Assembly: GCA_946479225.1 (NCBI GenBank)
Contig: CAMLFI010000024.1
Location: forward strand, 1-14,054
Direction of reading: 5' to 3'
DNA: 14,054 nt
From: an uncultured Mucilaginibacter sp.
GTDB taxonomy: Bacteria; Bacteroidota; Bacteroidia; Sphingobacteriales; Sphingobacteriaceae
A program made the translations under genes and the position numbers. The notes below the pieces were generated by a model. The model was not told the origin of the DNA and ran no database searches. It was given only the letters and a program-made list of their open reading frames with translations. This document shows, piece after piece, positions 7,181-14,054 of the stretch (the first letter of the stretch is position 1; the number at the start of each line of letters is the position of its first letter).

Positions 7181-7220
7181 TTTTAAATTATAATGAATCT
7201 TAAATAGTAAAACTAATTAT

Positions 7221-10200
7221 ATGAGCAAACTTCAACTTTTTAATAATGCAAAGTGGTGGAAAACAATATGCCTGATCGCAATGATCAGCTTGGTTTCTGC
7301 TGCTGCTTTTGCGCAAGGTATCACGGTTAAAGGCCGTGTAATGGACGACAAAGGCGAACCGCTTGTTGGCGCAACCATTAAAGCCACGGGCACACAAAAT
7401 GCCGTTACCGCTGATGCCAGTGGTAACTTTTCACTTACTGTGCCGGCTGGTACAGCAACTGTAACTGTAACCTTTATCGGCTACGTAGACGCTGTTAAAC
7501 CGGTTTCTTCTGCTAATCCTAACCTTGGTACTATTACATTGGCAGCCAACTCACGCGACTTAAACGAAGTTGTGGTTATTGGTTACGGTACGCAAAAAAG
7601 GACCGATGTAACAGGTACTGTAACAAGTATTGATGCTAAAACACTACAGGAAATACCATCATCAAGTGTTGTTAATCAATTACAGGGCCGCGTTGCGGGC
7701 TTAGATGTTGTTGGTGGAGCAATCAGAATACGCGGTACCCGTACAATTGGTAACCCCGGTGCTGACGGACCGCTGATTGTAGTAGACGGAGTACCTTATG
7801 TTGGGGGACTTGGCGACATTAACCCTAATGATATTAAGACAGTAGACGTATTGAAAGGTGCTTCATCAACCGCTATTTACGGTTCACGTGGTTCAGGTGG
7901 TGTAATTTTGATCACTACCAACAGGGGCCGTGTAGGCAGAACCCAAACAGCATATGATGCTTACGTAGGTATATCAAGACTAGAGGGAAAACTTAAAACG
8001 CTTGATGCAGCAGGATACGTTCAGCTTAAAGCTGACGCGTTAGAAGGTTCTATCCTTCAGGCAAATGGTAACGCTCAATCTTATGGTTTAACCCCTATAG
8101 AAAGACAGGCGCTTGCCGACGGCAAAAATGTAGATTGGGTAAACGAGATAGTTAAACAACAGGTAATTTTTGATCAAACATTACGCGTTTCAAGCGGTAC
8201 CGAAAAAACCCAGTTCAATGCGCAATTAGGTTATCGTACAACCCAAAACGGAAGTTTGCAGCCTGGTAATAAAGACGGACGTGTTACCATGAACATCAAT
8301 GTTGACCACCAGATCAATAAATATCTTAAGTTTGGTGTTCAAACCCGTAATACCTTGAATATGAACGATAATTCAGGTGGTAATGAAATGGGCAACGCTC
8401 AATGGATGAGCCCGCTTGCCTATGTTTATAACCCGGACGGCTCGCTTGTTTTAAGGCCGCTTGAGGGACAATTAGACGCTGCTACAGCCAACCCCTTGTT
8501 GCGTTCATCATTACCTAATGCTTATTATAACTATAGCAGAGGCTGGCAAAGCGATAATATAATATACGCCGAATTAAAACCTGTTGATCATTTAACTTAC
8601 AGGTATACTATCAATTACAACTACGGCCAAAATACCGGAAATAGCTATAACGGTATAAACGGGGTAAGTATAGTTAACCTTGCTGCAACCAATGCAAGCA
8701 CCAACAACAGCACAGGATACCGTGTGGCGCAAGAGCATAATGTAACTTATGCCAATACTTTCGGCAAACACAACATTACCGCTACAGGTGTATTCACCGC
8801 GGAAAGGCAGCATAATGAAGGCTCAAGTTTTAACGGACAAGGCATCCCTCAAGACGTGAACAGAAATACCAATCTTACGCTGGCAAATACCACTACAATT
8901 ACCGGTGGCAACTGGAGTGAAAGCGGATTGCTATCATATGTTGGCCGTGTAGCTTATACGTACGATAACAAATATAGCCTTACAGGTACCATGCGGGCCG
9001 ACGGTAACTCTGCGCTGGCTACAGGCAATCAATGGACCTCATATCCTTCAGTAGGTGTACGTTGGAATATTACCAACGAAGACTTTATGAAGAAATATGA
9101 TTTTATAGATAATCTTGCCTTACGTGCTGGTTACGGCGAAAACTCAACAACCGGTAGCATCGGTAATTACAGTGTTTTAGGTCCGTTGCAAAATGCCCCT
9201 TACCAGTTTGGTGGCGCTACAGCAGGTAACAGACAGGGCGTACGGGTTAATACTTTGGTAAATAACACGCTTACCTGGCAACGTTCTCACGAAACCAACT
9301 TAGCCTTGGATTTCGCTTTATTAAAGAACCGTATTAGCGGTAGCATTGATGCTTACTATGTAAGAACTACAGGTATTATATTAAACAATATACTTCCCGA
9401 AACTACAGGTGCAACCTCGCAACAATCAAACTTAGGTATTTCTGAAAATAAAGGTATCGAGTTTACTTTAAGCACGGTTAATATTCAAAATCTGGGTGGC
9501 TTTACCTGGTCGTCTGACTTTAATATAGGTTTTGGCCGCGAGAAAATTGTTGAGTTGCCTAACGGAGCGCTGTTAAACATAGGCGCCGGGTTATTTGTAG
9601 GCCAGCCTCAAGCAGTTATTTATGATGTAAGGAAATTGGGTATCTGGCAGCTATCAGATTCTCCGGGTATTGATGTTGCCAAAACAAACGCTACTAACAG
9701 TGGTGGCACTGTATATCAACCGGTTAGGGGTCAAACTTCACCATTACAGTATCCGGGACAGATCCGTGTACAGGATGTTGATGGCAACGGTACAATTAAC
9801 TCTGATGATAACCAGATCATCGGTCACTTTAACCCTAATTACACCTTTGGTTTTACCAACAGGTTTAATTACAAAAATTTTGACTTAAGCCTGGTAATTA
9901 CAGCGCGTATGGGCTTTACCACATTGGTTCCGTATGTATCATCTGCTAACTCAGGTGCCAATGGATGGCAGTTCCTGAACCTTGGCCGTCACAATCAGCC
10001 GGTTATTGATTACTGGACACCACGTAACCCTACCAACGCGTTCCCAATGCCAAATAACCAGTTCCAAAGCCAGTATTATTCAACCTTACAATACTATGAT
10101 GGATCGTTTATTCGTGCAAGGGCAATTAACTTTGGTTATAACATCCCATCGGGCATAGTTAAACGCATAGGTTTAACCTCTTTAAGGGTTTACGGAAACG

Positions 10201-10382
10201 TTACCAATCCGTTTACTATTTATTCACCTGCAAGTGGTTACAGCTTCTCAGTTACAGATCCTGAGTCAAGCGGTGTTACCCAGGTAGATCCAACAACCGG
10301 CGGAAACATTAGCCGGAATGTTGGATTAAATGCCGGTACGCAAACGCGCCAATTCATTTTTGGTATTAATGCAAGATTTTAA
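7221..10382 (+). CDS. SusC/RagA-family TonB-linked outer-membrane transporter
   Basis: 1053 residues, a normal SusC length. Imports oligosaccharides across the outer membrane using TonB-ExbBD energy. A signal peptide ends near FA|QG (residues 30-33). Residues about 33-115 are the carboxypeptidase-regulatory-like domain (VKGRVMDDKGEPLVGATIKATG, then FIGY). The SusC-type motif LNEVVVIGYGTQKRTDVTGTV (114-134) with the probable TonB box leads into the plug domain (about 135-235: LQGRVAGLDV, IRIRGTRTIG, LIVVDGVPYVGG, DVLKGASSTAIYGSRGSGGVILITT). The rest is the 22-strand barrel ending in a terminal Phe (FIFGINARF) expected for BAM-dependent insertion. An EF-hand-like DVDGNGTINSDD segment (residues 852-863) could bind calcium, as is common in this family. 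susD begins 19 bases after the stop, so the two are co-transcribed. The substrate is inferred as arabino-oligosaccharide only from the arabinose genes on both sides. Confidence 0.96.
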   Translation: MSKLQLFNNAKWWKTICLIAMISLVSAAAFAQGITVKGRVMDDKGEPLVGATIKATGTQNAVTADASGNFSLTVPAGTATVTVTFIGYVDAVKPVSSANPNLGTITLAANSRDLNEVVVIGYGTQKRTDVTGTVTSIDAKTLQEIPSSSVVNQLQGRVAGLDVVGGAIRIRGTRTIGNPGADGPLIVVDGVPYVGGLGDINPNDIKTVDVLKGASSTAIYGSRGSGGVILITTNRGRVGRTQTAYDAYVGISRLEGKLKTLDAAGYVQLKADALEGSILQANGNAQSYGLTPIERQALADGKNVDWVNEIVKQQVIFDQTLRVSSGTEKTQFNAQLGYRTTQNGSLQPGNKDGRVTMNINVDHQINKYLKFGVQTRNTLNMNDNSGGNEMGNAQWMSPLAYVYNPDGSLVLRPLEGQLDAATANPLLRSSLPNAYYNYSRGWQSDNIIYAELKPVDHLTYRYTINYNYGQNTGNSYNGINGVSIVNLAATNASTNNSTGYRVAQEHNVTYANTFGKHNITATGVFTAERQHNEGSSFNGQGIPQDVNRNTNLTLANTTTITGGNWSESGLLSYVGRVAYTYDNKYSLTGTMRADGNSALATGNQWTSYPSVGVRWNITNEDFMKKYDFIDNLALRAGYGENSTTGSIGNYSVLGPLQNAPYQFGGATAGNRQGVRVNTLVNNTLTWQRSHETNLALDFALLKNRISGSIDAYYVRTTGIILNNILPETTGATSQQSNLGISENKGIEFTLSTVNIQNLGGFTWSSDFNIGFGREKIVELPNGALLNIGAGLFVGQPQAVIYDVRKLGIWQLSDSPGIDVAKTNATNSGGTVYQPVRGQTSPLQYPGQIRVQDVDGNGTINSDDNQIIGHFNPNYTFGFTNRFNYKNFDLSLVITARMGFTTLVPYVSSANSGANGWQFLNLGRHNQPVIDYWTPRNPTNAFPMPNNQFQSQYYSTLQYYDGSFIRARAINFGYNIPSGIVKRIGLTSLRVYGNVTNPFTIYSPASGYSFSVTDPESSGVTQVDPTTGGNISRNVGLNAGTQTRQFIFGINARF

Positions 10383-10401
10383 TTAAAACAGAAGAGAGAT
10401 C

Positions 10402-12366
10402 ATGAAAATATTTCAAAAAACATGTATAATTTTTGCGGGTATCGCAGCAATTGGTACAGTTTCAAGCTGTAAAAAGCTTTTGGTTCAGGAGCCGCGTTCA
10501 AGCCATTTCCCAAGTTATTTCTCAACCGGAGGTGGTGTAGCAGCTGCCGTAGCGGGTGTTTATCGTAACATACGCCAGAGTATGGCGGGTGAAGAGATCC
10601 GTTTTTGGGCGGGTACAGACGAGGCAATTCCGGGCTCGTCATCAAGTTCAGACCATAAGCAATTTGACATTTGGAACGGTCTTACCAGCTCAAACACTCA
10701 GGGTATGGGTGGATATTGGGCGGATATTAATACGCTTAACGGCGTATTGAAATATGCCACTGATGTTACCGGGCTTACCGCTGTGCAAAAAAATCAATAT
10801 ATATCACAAGCTAAATTTTTAAGGGCCTGGGAGTATTTTTACCTGGTACAAACATTTGGTGGTTTAACTGCCACTGAAAAGAGTGGTATACCACTTCACC
10901 TGGATTATATTACCGAACCGACAACCGCGGATGCCCCGGCACAGATGGCTGATATTTATAACCAGATAATTAAGGATTTTACCGAAGCTGCAGCCGCTTT
11001 ACCTAACACTATAACCGCTGAAAATCCTTTCTCAGCAGCTGGCGTAGGCAAATCAGCAACCGCGGCTGTGGCCAAAGCCTATTTAGCTAAAGTGTATTTA
11101 ACCCGTGGTTACAATCCGGAGATCGCTGTAGCCGGCGACTTCCAGAAGGCTGCCGATCTTACTGCTGAAGTAATAGCCAATAAGGCAACTTACGGGCTTG
11201 ACCTTTGGCAAAGCTATGCCGACGCGCACAAGATAGACAACGACTATGGTAAAGAGAACATGTTCAATATCGATTTTGGTTTGGGCGGTTCAGATGAAAA
11301 TTACACCGGCTATACCCAACAAGGTGATGGTGGCTGGGGCATTAACTTTCTGTACGTTATCTGGCGCTGGGATTATATCGCTAATGCAGGAGTTGATAAC
11401 AATGTTGGTATAGATGATGTACCGCAAATTGTTAGCACTGCTAAGCGCCCTATGCGTCGCGATAACTATAACGGCCGTCCTTACGCTCGTATCGCGCCAA
11501 ACGGTCCTTACCTTTACAATGTAATGTTCCCTAATCGCATTGCCGATAGCCGTTACGATGCTACTTTCCAGACCTTCTGGATCTCTAATCAAAGTGGCGT
11601 AGTAGGCAAAACCAGTACCAACACTAACAAACCAGCGTTGATATCAACATCTAATTTTTCTGAAACATCATACAACATCCCGGTTGACGGCGATACCGCT
11701 ATCTTGATAACAAATGGTGATGTTGACATGGCAAGAAGAGATGCGTTTAAAGGATTGATCATAGAGCCTGCGCAGATTAACCAATTGCACTGGCCAACTG
11801 TTAAAAAGTTTGACGATACCAGACGCACAAGGTTGAACGACAAATCGGCTCGTCCGAAAGTAATGCTGCGTTTTTCTGAGGTTTATTTGCTTAATGCAGA
11901 GGCTAACTATATGTTAGGTAACACAGCAGCGGCAGCGGCATCTATAAACGTATTACGGAGACGCGCGGGTTACCGTAACCCTTCTGATGGCGATCGCATA
12001 CCTAAACATGCTTTCAGGGTAACTACTGCTAACATGGCTGCTGCTAACGCTGCAAACATGCTTGCTATGGAGCTTACACCTGCACAATTGGCACAACTGG
12101 CTGTTCCTTACAACAGAACCGCGGGTGCGGCTTTGAATGGTTTGGATCTGATATTGGATGAGTACAGCCGCGAATTCTTCGGCGACGAACGCAGATGGTA
12201 TGATTTGGTAAGAACACGTTATTTAGTACGTCGTGCTAAAATGTACAGAACCGGCCTTACCGCTACTAACGTTAAGGATGAGTACATGCGTCGTGCTATA
12301 CCGCAAAGTTTAATTAACTCTGTTTTAACAGGCCCTAAATACCCTCAAAACAACGGTTACAATTAA
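10402..12366 (+). CDS. SusD/RagB-family surface glycan-binding lipoprotein
   Basis: 654 residues, somewhat longer than the usual 500-600. Partner lid of the SusC at 7221-10382, binding the glycan at the cell surface. The N-terminus is a lipoprotein signal with lipobox VSSC (C23) followed by KKLL. The N-terminal TPR-like SusD region includes AKFLRAWEYFYLVQTFGG (about 137-154) and the helix MADIYNQIIKDFTEAAAALP (about 182-201). The C-terminal RagB/SusD region includes LRFSEVYLLNAEANYMLG (about 487-504), INVLRRRAGY, then LDEYSREFFGDERRWYDLVRT and a terminal YPQNNGYN. A purine-rich GAAGAGAGA stands just before the ATG at 10402, an unusually good Shine-Dalgarno-like sequence for this region. It forms an operon with susC and ends at a terminator 28 bases downstream. 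It belongs to the large SusD type, unlike the SusD-like_2 protein at the left edge. Confidence 0.96.
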   Translation: MKIFQKTCIIFAGIAAIGTVSSCKKLLVQEPRSSHFPSYFSTGGGVAAAVAGVYRNIRQSMAGEEIRFWAGTDEAIPGSSSSSDHKQFDIWNGLTSSNTQGMGGYWADINTLNGVLKYATDVTGLTAVQKNQYISQAKFLRAWEYFYLVQTFGGLTATEKSGIPLHLDYITEPTTADAPAQMADIYNQIIKDFTEAAAALPNTITAENPFSAAGVGKSATAAVAKAYLAKVYLTRGYNPEIAVAGDFQKAADLTAEVIANKATYGLDLWQSYADAHKIDNDYGKENMFNIDFGLGGSDENYTGYTQQGDGGWGINFLYVIWRWDYIANAGVDNNVGIDDVPQIVSTAKRPMRRDNYNGRPYARIAPNGPYLYNVMFPNRIADSRYDATFQTFWISNQSGVVGKTSTNTNKPALISTSNFSETSYNIPVDGDTAILITNGDVDMARRDAFKGLIIEPAQINQLHWPTVKKFDDTRRTRLNDKSARPKVMLRFSEVYLLNAEANYMLGNTAAAAASINVLRRRAGYRNPSDGDRIPKHAFRVTTANMAAANAANMLAMELTPAQLAQLAVPYNRTAGAALNGLDLILDEYSREFFGDERRWYDLVRTRYLVRRAKMYRTGLTATNVKDEYMRRAIPQSLINSVLTGPKYPQNNGYN

Positions 12367-12393
12367 TCTAAACTGAACATAAATTGTTTAATT

Positions 12394-12423
12394 AACCCGC
12401 TCCATTTTTGGGGCGGGTTTTTT
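12394..12423 (+). terminator. Rho-independent terminator of the susCD operon
   Basis: An 11-bp stem AACCCGCTCCA (12394-12404) pairs with TGGGGCGGGTT (12409-12419), with one G-T wobble and a TTTT loop, followed by a T run to 12423. Confidence 0.93.
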
Positions 12424-12493
12424 GTTGCATAATATTACCCAAAAGTTAGTGAATAGAGCATATTAAGGGTAGCTGTAATAACCACGTATTTTT

Positions 12494-12501
12494 TATATTT
12501 G
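12494..12501 (+). promoter_or_regulatory. -7 promoter box for the AraR-like gene
   Basis: TATATTTG is an exact match to TAnnTTTG, 24 bases before the ATG at 12526. The expected start near 12508 gives a leader of about 18 bases. No good TTTG lies at -33. Its last three bases are the TTG that would otherwise be read as an upstream start codon, which argues that translation begins at 12526. The spacing to the terminator leaves about 70 bases for control sites. Confidence 0.58.
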
Positions 12502-12525
12502 ACCCTCAGCCATAAATTAAAACGC

Positions 12526-13233
12526 ATGCAGAAATATTATAACCAAACACGTTTATTATTAGCGGTAGATTGCATTGTGTTTGGATTTGACGGCGAATCG
12601 TTAAAAATACTATTGATACAAAGGGGGTTTGAACCCGAGAAAGGCAACTGGAGTTTAATGGGCGGATTTGTGCAGCCCGATGAAAGCCTTGATCAGTCTG
12701 CTAATCGTATTCTGAAACAACTAACCGGCCTGGATGGTGTGTACCTGGAGCAGTTACATACTTTTGGCGACCCGGGTCGCGACCCTAAAGAGCGTACTGC
12801 ATCGGTTGCGTACTTTGCACTGATAGATACTTCAAAATACGAGAAACAGATAAGCCATGATTACCATGCAGAATGGTTCCTGTTAAAAAAGATACCCAAG
12901 CTTATTTTTGACCAGCCCGCTATGGTTGAAATGGCGCGTAAACGCATACGCTACAAGGCGGCGCTTCACCCCATTTTGTTTGAGCTTTTGCCCGCCAAGT
13001 TTACCATACCACAGCTTCAAAATTTGTATGAAAGTGTTTATAATACCACAATTGATAAACGAAACTTCAGCAAGCGGGTGTTAGCCACCAAATTGCTCAT
13101 CAAATTGCAGGATAAGGATAAATCAGGATCAAAGCGTGGCGCTTATTATTACCAGCTAAACATGCAGAATTACTATGCTAAGTTTCAGGCTTTTTTAAAT
13201 TTTATTCCCAATCCGGATAACCTTACAAGTTAA
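12526..13233 (+). CDS. araR: NUDIX-domain winged-helix transcriptional regulator, AraR type
   Basis: 235 residues from ATG 12526. Longer reading to TTG 12499 is rejected because that codon lies inside the promoter box. Residues about 7-125 are a NUDIX-hydrolase-like fold (LLAVDCIVFGFDG, then NWSLMGGFVQPDESL). The NUDIX box is broken: where G-x5-E-x7-REUxEExGU is expected, the text runs G47...E53...R61-I-L-K-Q-L-T-G68, so three catalytic glutamates are replaced by Ile, Gln and Leu. It should bind a ligand but not hydrolyse it. Residues about 155-212 form a winged helix-turn-helix (FTIPQLQNLYESVYNTTIDKRNFSKRVL). This architecture is known for the Bacteroides arabinose regulator AraR (and for NrtR). 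Its place 89 bases before araB strongly supports L-arabinose control; I infer a repressor released by arabinose or a close metabolite, and autoregulation is possible. Confidence 0.88.
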   Translation: MQKYYNQTRLLLAVDCIVFGFDGESLKILLIQRGFEPEKGNWSLMGGFVQPDESLDQSANRILKQLTGLDGVYLEQLHTFGDPGRDPKERTASVAYFALIDTSKYEKQISHDYHAEWFLLKKIPKLIFDQPAMVEMARKRIRYKAALHPILFELLPAKFTIPQLQNLYESVYNTTIDKRNFSKRVLATKLLIKLQDKDKSGSKRGAYYYQLNMQNYYAKFQAFLNFIPNPDNLTS

Positions 13234-13263
13234 TTTGGCAGCCTTTAGGGCTACTAATGTTTG
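13234..13263 (+). promoter_or_regulatory. Candidate promoter for araB
   Basis: TTTG at 13234-13237 is followed after 18 bases by AATGTTTG at 13256-13263, which matches TAnnTTTG except for the first base. The start would be near 13270, giving a leader of about 53 bases. The box begins right after the araR stop, so araB could be switched separately from araR although the two are only 89 bases apart. The leader contains a short inverted repeat GTGT-N7-ACAC at 13293-13307 that might be an operator half-site pair. Confidence 0.38.
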
Positions 13264-13322
13264 GAAAAATATTTCATTTTATAAAAAATTAAGTGTTATT
13301 TAGACACGAATTTTAACCATCT

Positions 13323-14054
13323 ATGGAACTTAATAAATATGTGATTGGTGTTGATTATGGCACCGATTCTGTGCGCGCTATAATTGTAGACGCCGCTAAC
13401 GGAAAAGAATTAGCATCGTCTGTTCACTATTACCAGCGTTGGCAAAAGGCAATGTATTGCGATGCGCCTAAAAATGTTTTCAGGCAGCATCCACTTGATT
13501 ACCTGGAAGGCCTTGAAATAACTATTAAAGATGCCATAAATAAGGCAGGTGGGAAGGCTATTGCCGATAACATACGGGGTATATCTGTTGATACCACGGG
13601 CTCAACACCTATTGCCGTAAATAAAAACGGAACGCCTTTGGCCCTTACCCCCGAGTTTGAAAACAACCCGAATGCCATGTTCATTTTGTGGAAGGATCAC
13701 ACAGCTATTAAAGAGGCTGCGCAGATAAATGAACATGCTACAAAATTTGATATCAATTACTTAAAGTACGTAGGCGGTATTTACTCGTCTGAGTGGTTTT
13801 GGGCTAAATTATTACATATTATACGTGTTGATGAACAGGTGCGTAAGGCCTGTTACTCATGGGTTGAGCATTGCGATTGGATCCCATTCGTATTAACAGG
13901 TGGTAATGATGCATCAAAAATAAAAAGAAGCAGATGCGCTGCAGGGCACAAAGCTTTATGGGCGGAGGAATTTGGTGGATTACCACCGGATGAATTCTTT
14001 TCAACTTTAGCTCCCTTGTTAGCTGGCTTTGCTTCTCGTCTTTTCAGAGCTACT
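13323..14054 (+). CDS. araB: Ribulokinase, N-terminal part (3' end outside window)
   Basis: 244 residues are visible from ATG 13323 and the frame is still open at the last base; a full ribulokinase has about 550-570. It phosphorylates L-ribulose to L-ribulose 5-phosphate with ATP in the cytoplasm, the second step of bacterial arabinose catabolism. The FGGY-kinase phosphate motif VIGVDYGTDSVRAIIVDA (7-24) is present, as are ribulokinase-specific stretches: GISVDTTGSTP (86-96), MFILWKDHTAIKEA (119-132), GGIYSSEWFWAKLLH (151-165), WVEHCDWIPFVLTG (180-193) and the KRSRCAAGHKALW segment (201-213). DCTGSTP is commoner than DTTGSTP in AraB but both occur in the family as far as I recall. It follows the AraR-like gene by 89 bases; araD and araA are expected beyond the right edge. 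Confidence 0.96.
   Translation, partial: MELNKYVIGVDYGTDSVRAIIVDAANGKELASSVHYYQRWQKAMYCDAPKNVFRQHPLDYLEGLEITIKDAINKAGGKAIADNIRGISVDTTGSTPIAVNKNGTPLALTPEFENNPNAMFILWKDHTAIKEAAQINEHATKFDINYLKYVGGIYSSEWFWAKLLHIIRVDEQVRKACYSWVEHCDWIPFVLTGGNDASKIKRSRCAAGHKALWAEEFGGLPPDEFFSTLAPLLAGFASRLFRAT

Larger units (their letters stand above)
6664..7220 (+). other. 557-base non-coding regulatory region upstream of susC
   Basis: No credible gene is present on either strand. From left to right it holds a 10-bp palindrome ACCAATTGGT (6710-6719), three 18-bp direct repeats (6726-6807), a short GCCTCTT direct repeat (6815-6821 and 6827-6833), a perfect TAnnTTTG box (6849-6856), a cluster of GTGATA words (6843-6959), a nested inverted repeat (6864-6924), palindromes CTATAA-A-TTATAG (6924-6936) and TGCATATGCA (7006-7015), an AT-rich palindrome (7063-7088) and a GC-rich hairpin (7157-7180). 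I could not find a Rho-independent terminator for the HAD gene here. The size and density of elements fit a heavily controlled promoter with a long leader for the SusCD operon. Confidence 0.75.

Overview
The window looks like a chromosomal stretch from a Bacteroidota member, most likely a Sphingobacteriaceae-type organism (Mucilaginibacter/Pedobacter-like; lineage is inferred from protein style and was not searched). The signs are a full SusC/SusD outer-membrane pair, a second SusD-type protein, Q-initiated mature proteins after signal peptidase sites, very weak Shine-Dalgarno sequences, and promoter-like boxes of the Bacteroidota type (TTTG at -33, TAnnTTTG at -7).

Layout, all genes on the + strand. 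1-1131 is the 3' part of a SusD-like lipoprotein gene whose start lies outside the window; it ends at a strong terminator (1160-1186). 1441-5939 is a compact three-gene operon (gaps of 23 and 21 bases): a secreted GH43 enzyme with discoidin-like and FN3-like C-terminal domains, a secreted GH51 alpha-L-arabinofuranosidase, and an exported, probably lipid-anchored, aldose 1-epimerase. It ends at a near-perfect terminator (5965-5994). 6052-6663 is a single HAD-family sugar-phosphate phosphatase/phosphomutase-like gene. 6664-7220 is a 557-base non-coding region full of structure: three copies of an 18-bp direct repeat, a cluster of GTGATA words, a nested inverted repeat, a palindrome and a small hairpin. 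7221-12366 is a SusC-SusD pair (gap 19 bases) ending at a terminator (12394-12423). 12526-13233 encodes a NUDIX-domain/winged-helix regulator of the AraR type with a degenerate NUDIX box. 13323 to the window end is the first 244 residues of ribulokinase (araB).

Taken together this is an L-arabinose/arabinan utilisation locus. SusCD would import arabino-oligosaccharides, periplasmic GH43 and GH51 would release L-arabinose, the exported mutarotase would interconvert its anomers, and AraB (with araD/araA expected beyond the right edge, not seen) would send L-ribulose to the pentose phosphate pathway. The AraR-like protein is the likely arabinose sensor. The gene content is recognisable. The least explained DNA is the long region upstream of susC, whose 42- and 22-bp repeat spacing (close to whole helical turns) suggests an activator-binding array, although no matching activator gene is in the window.
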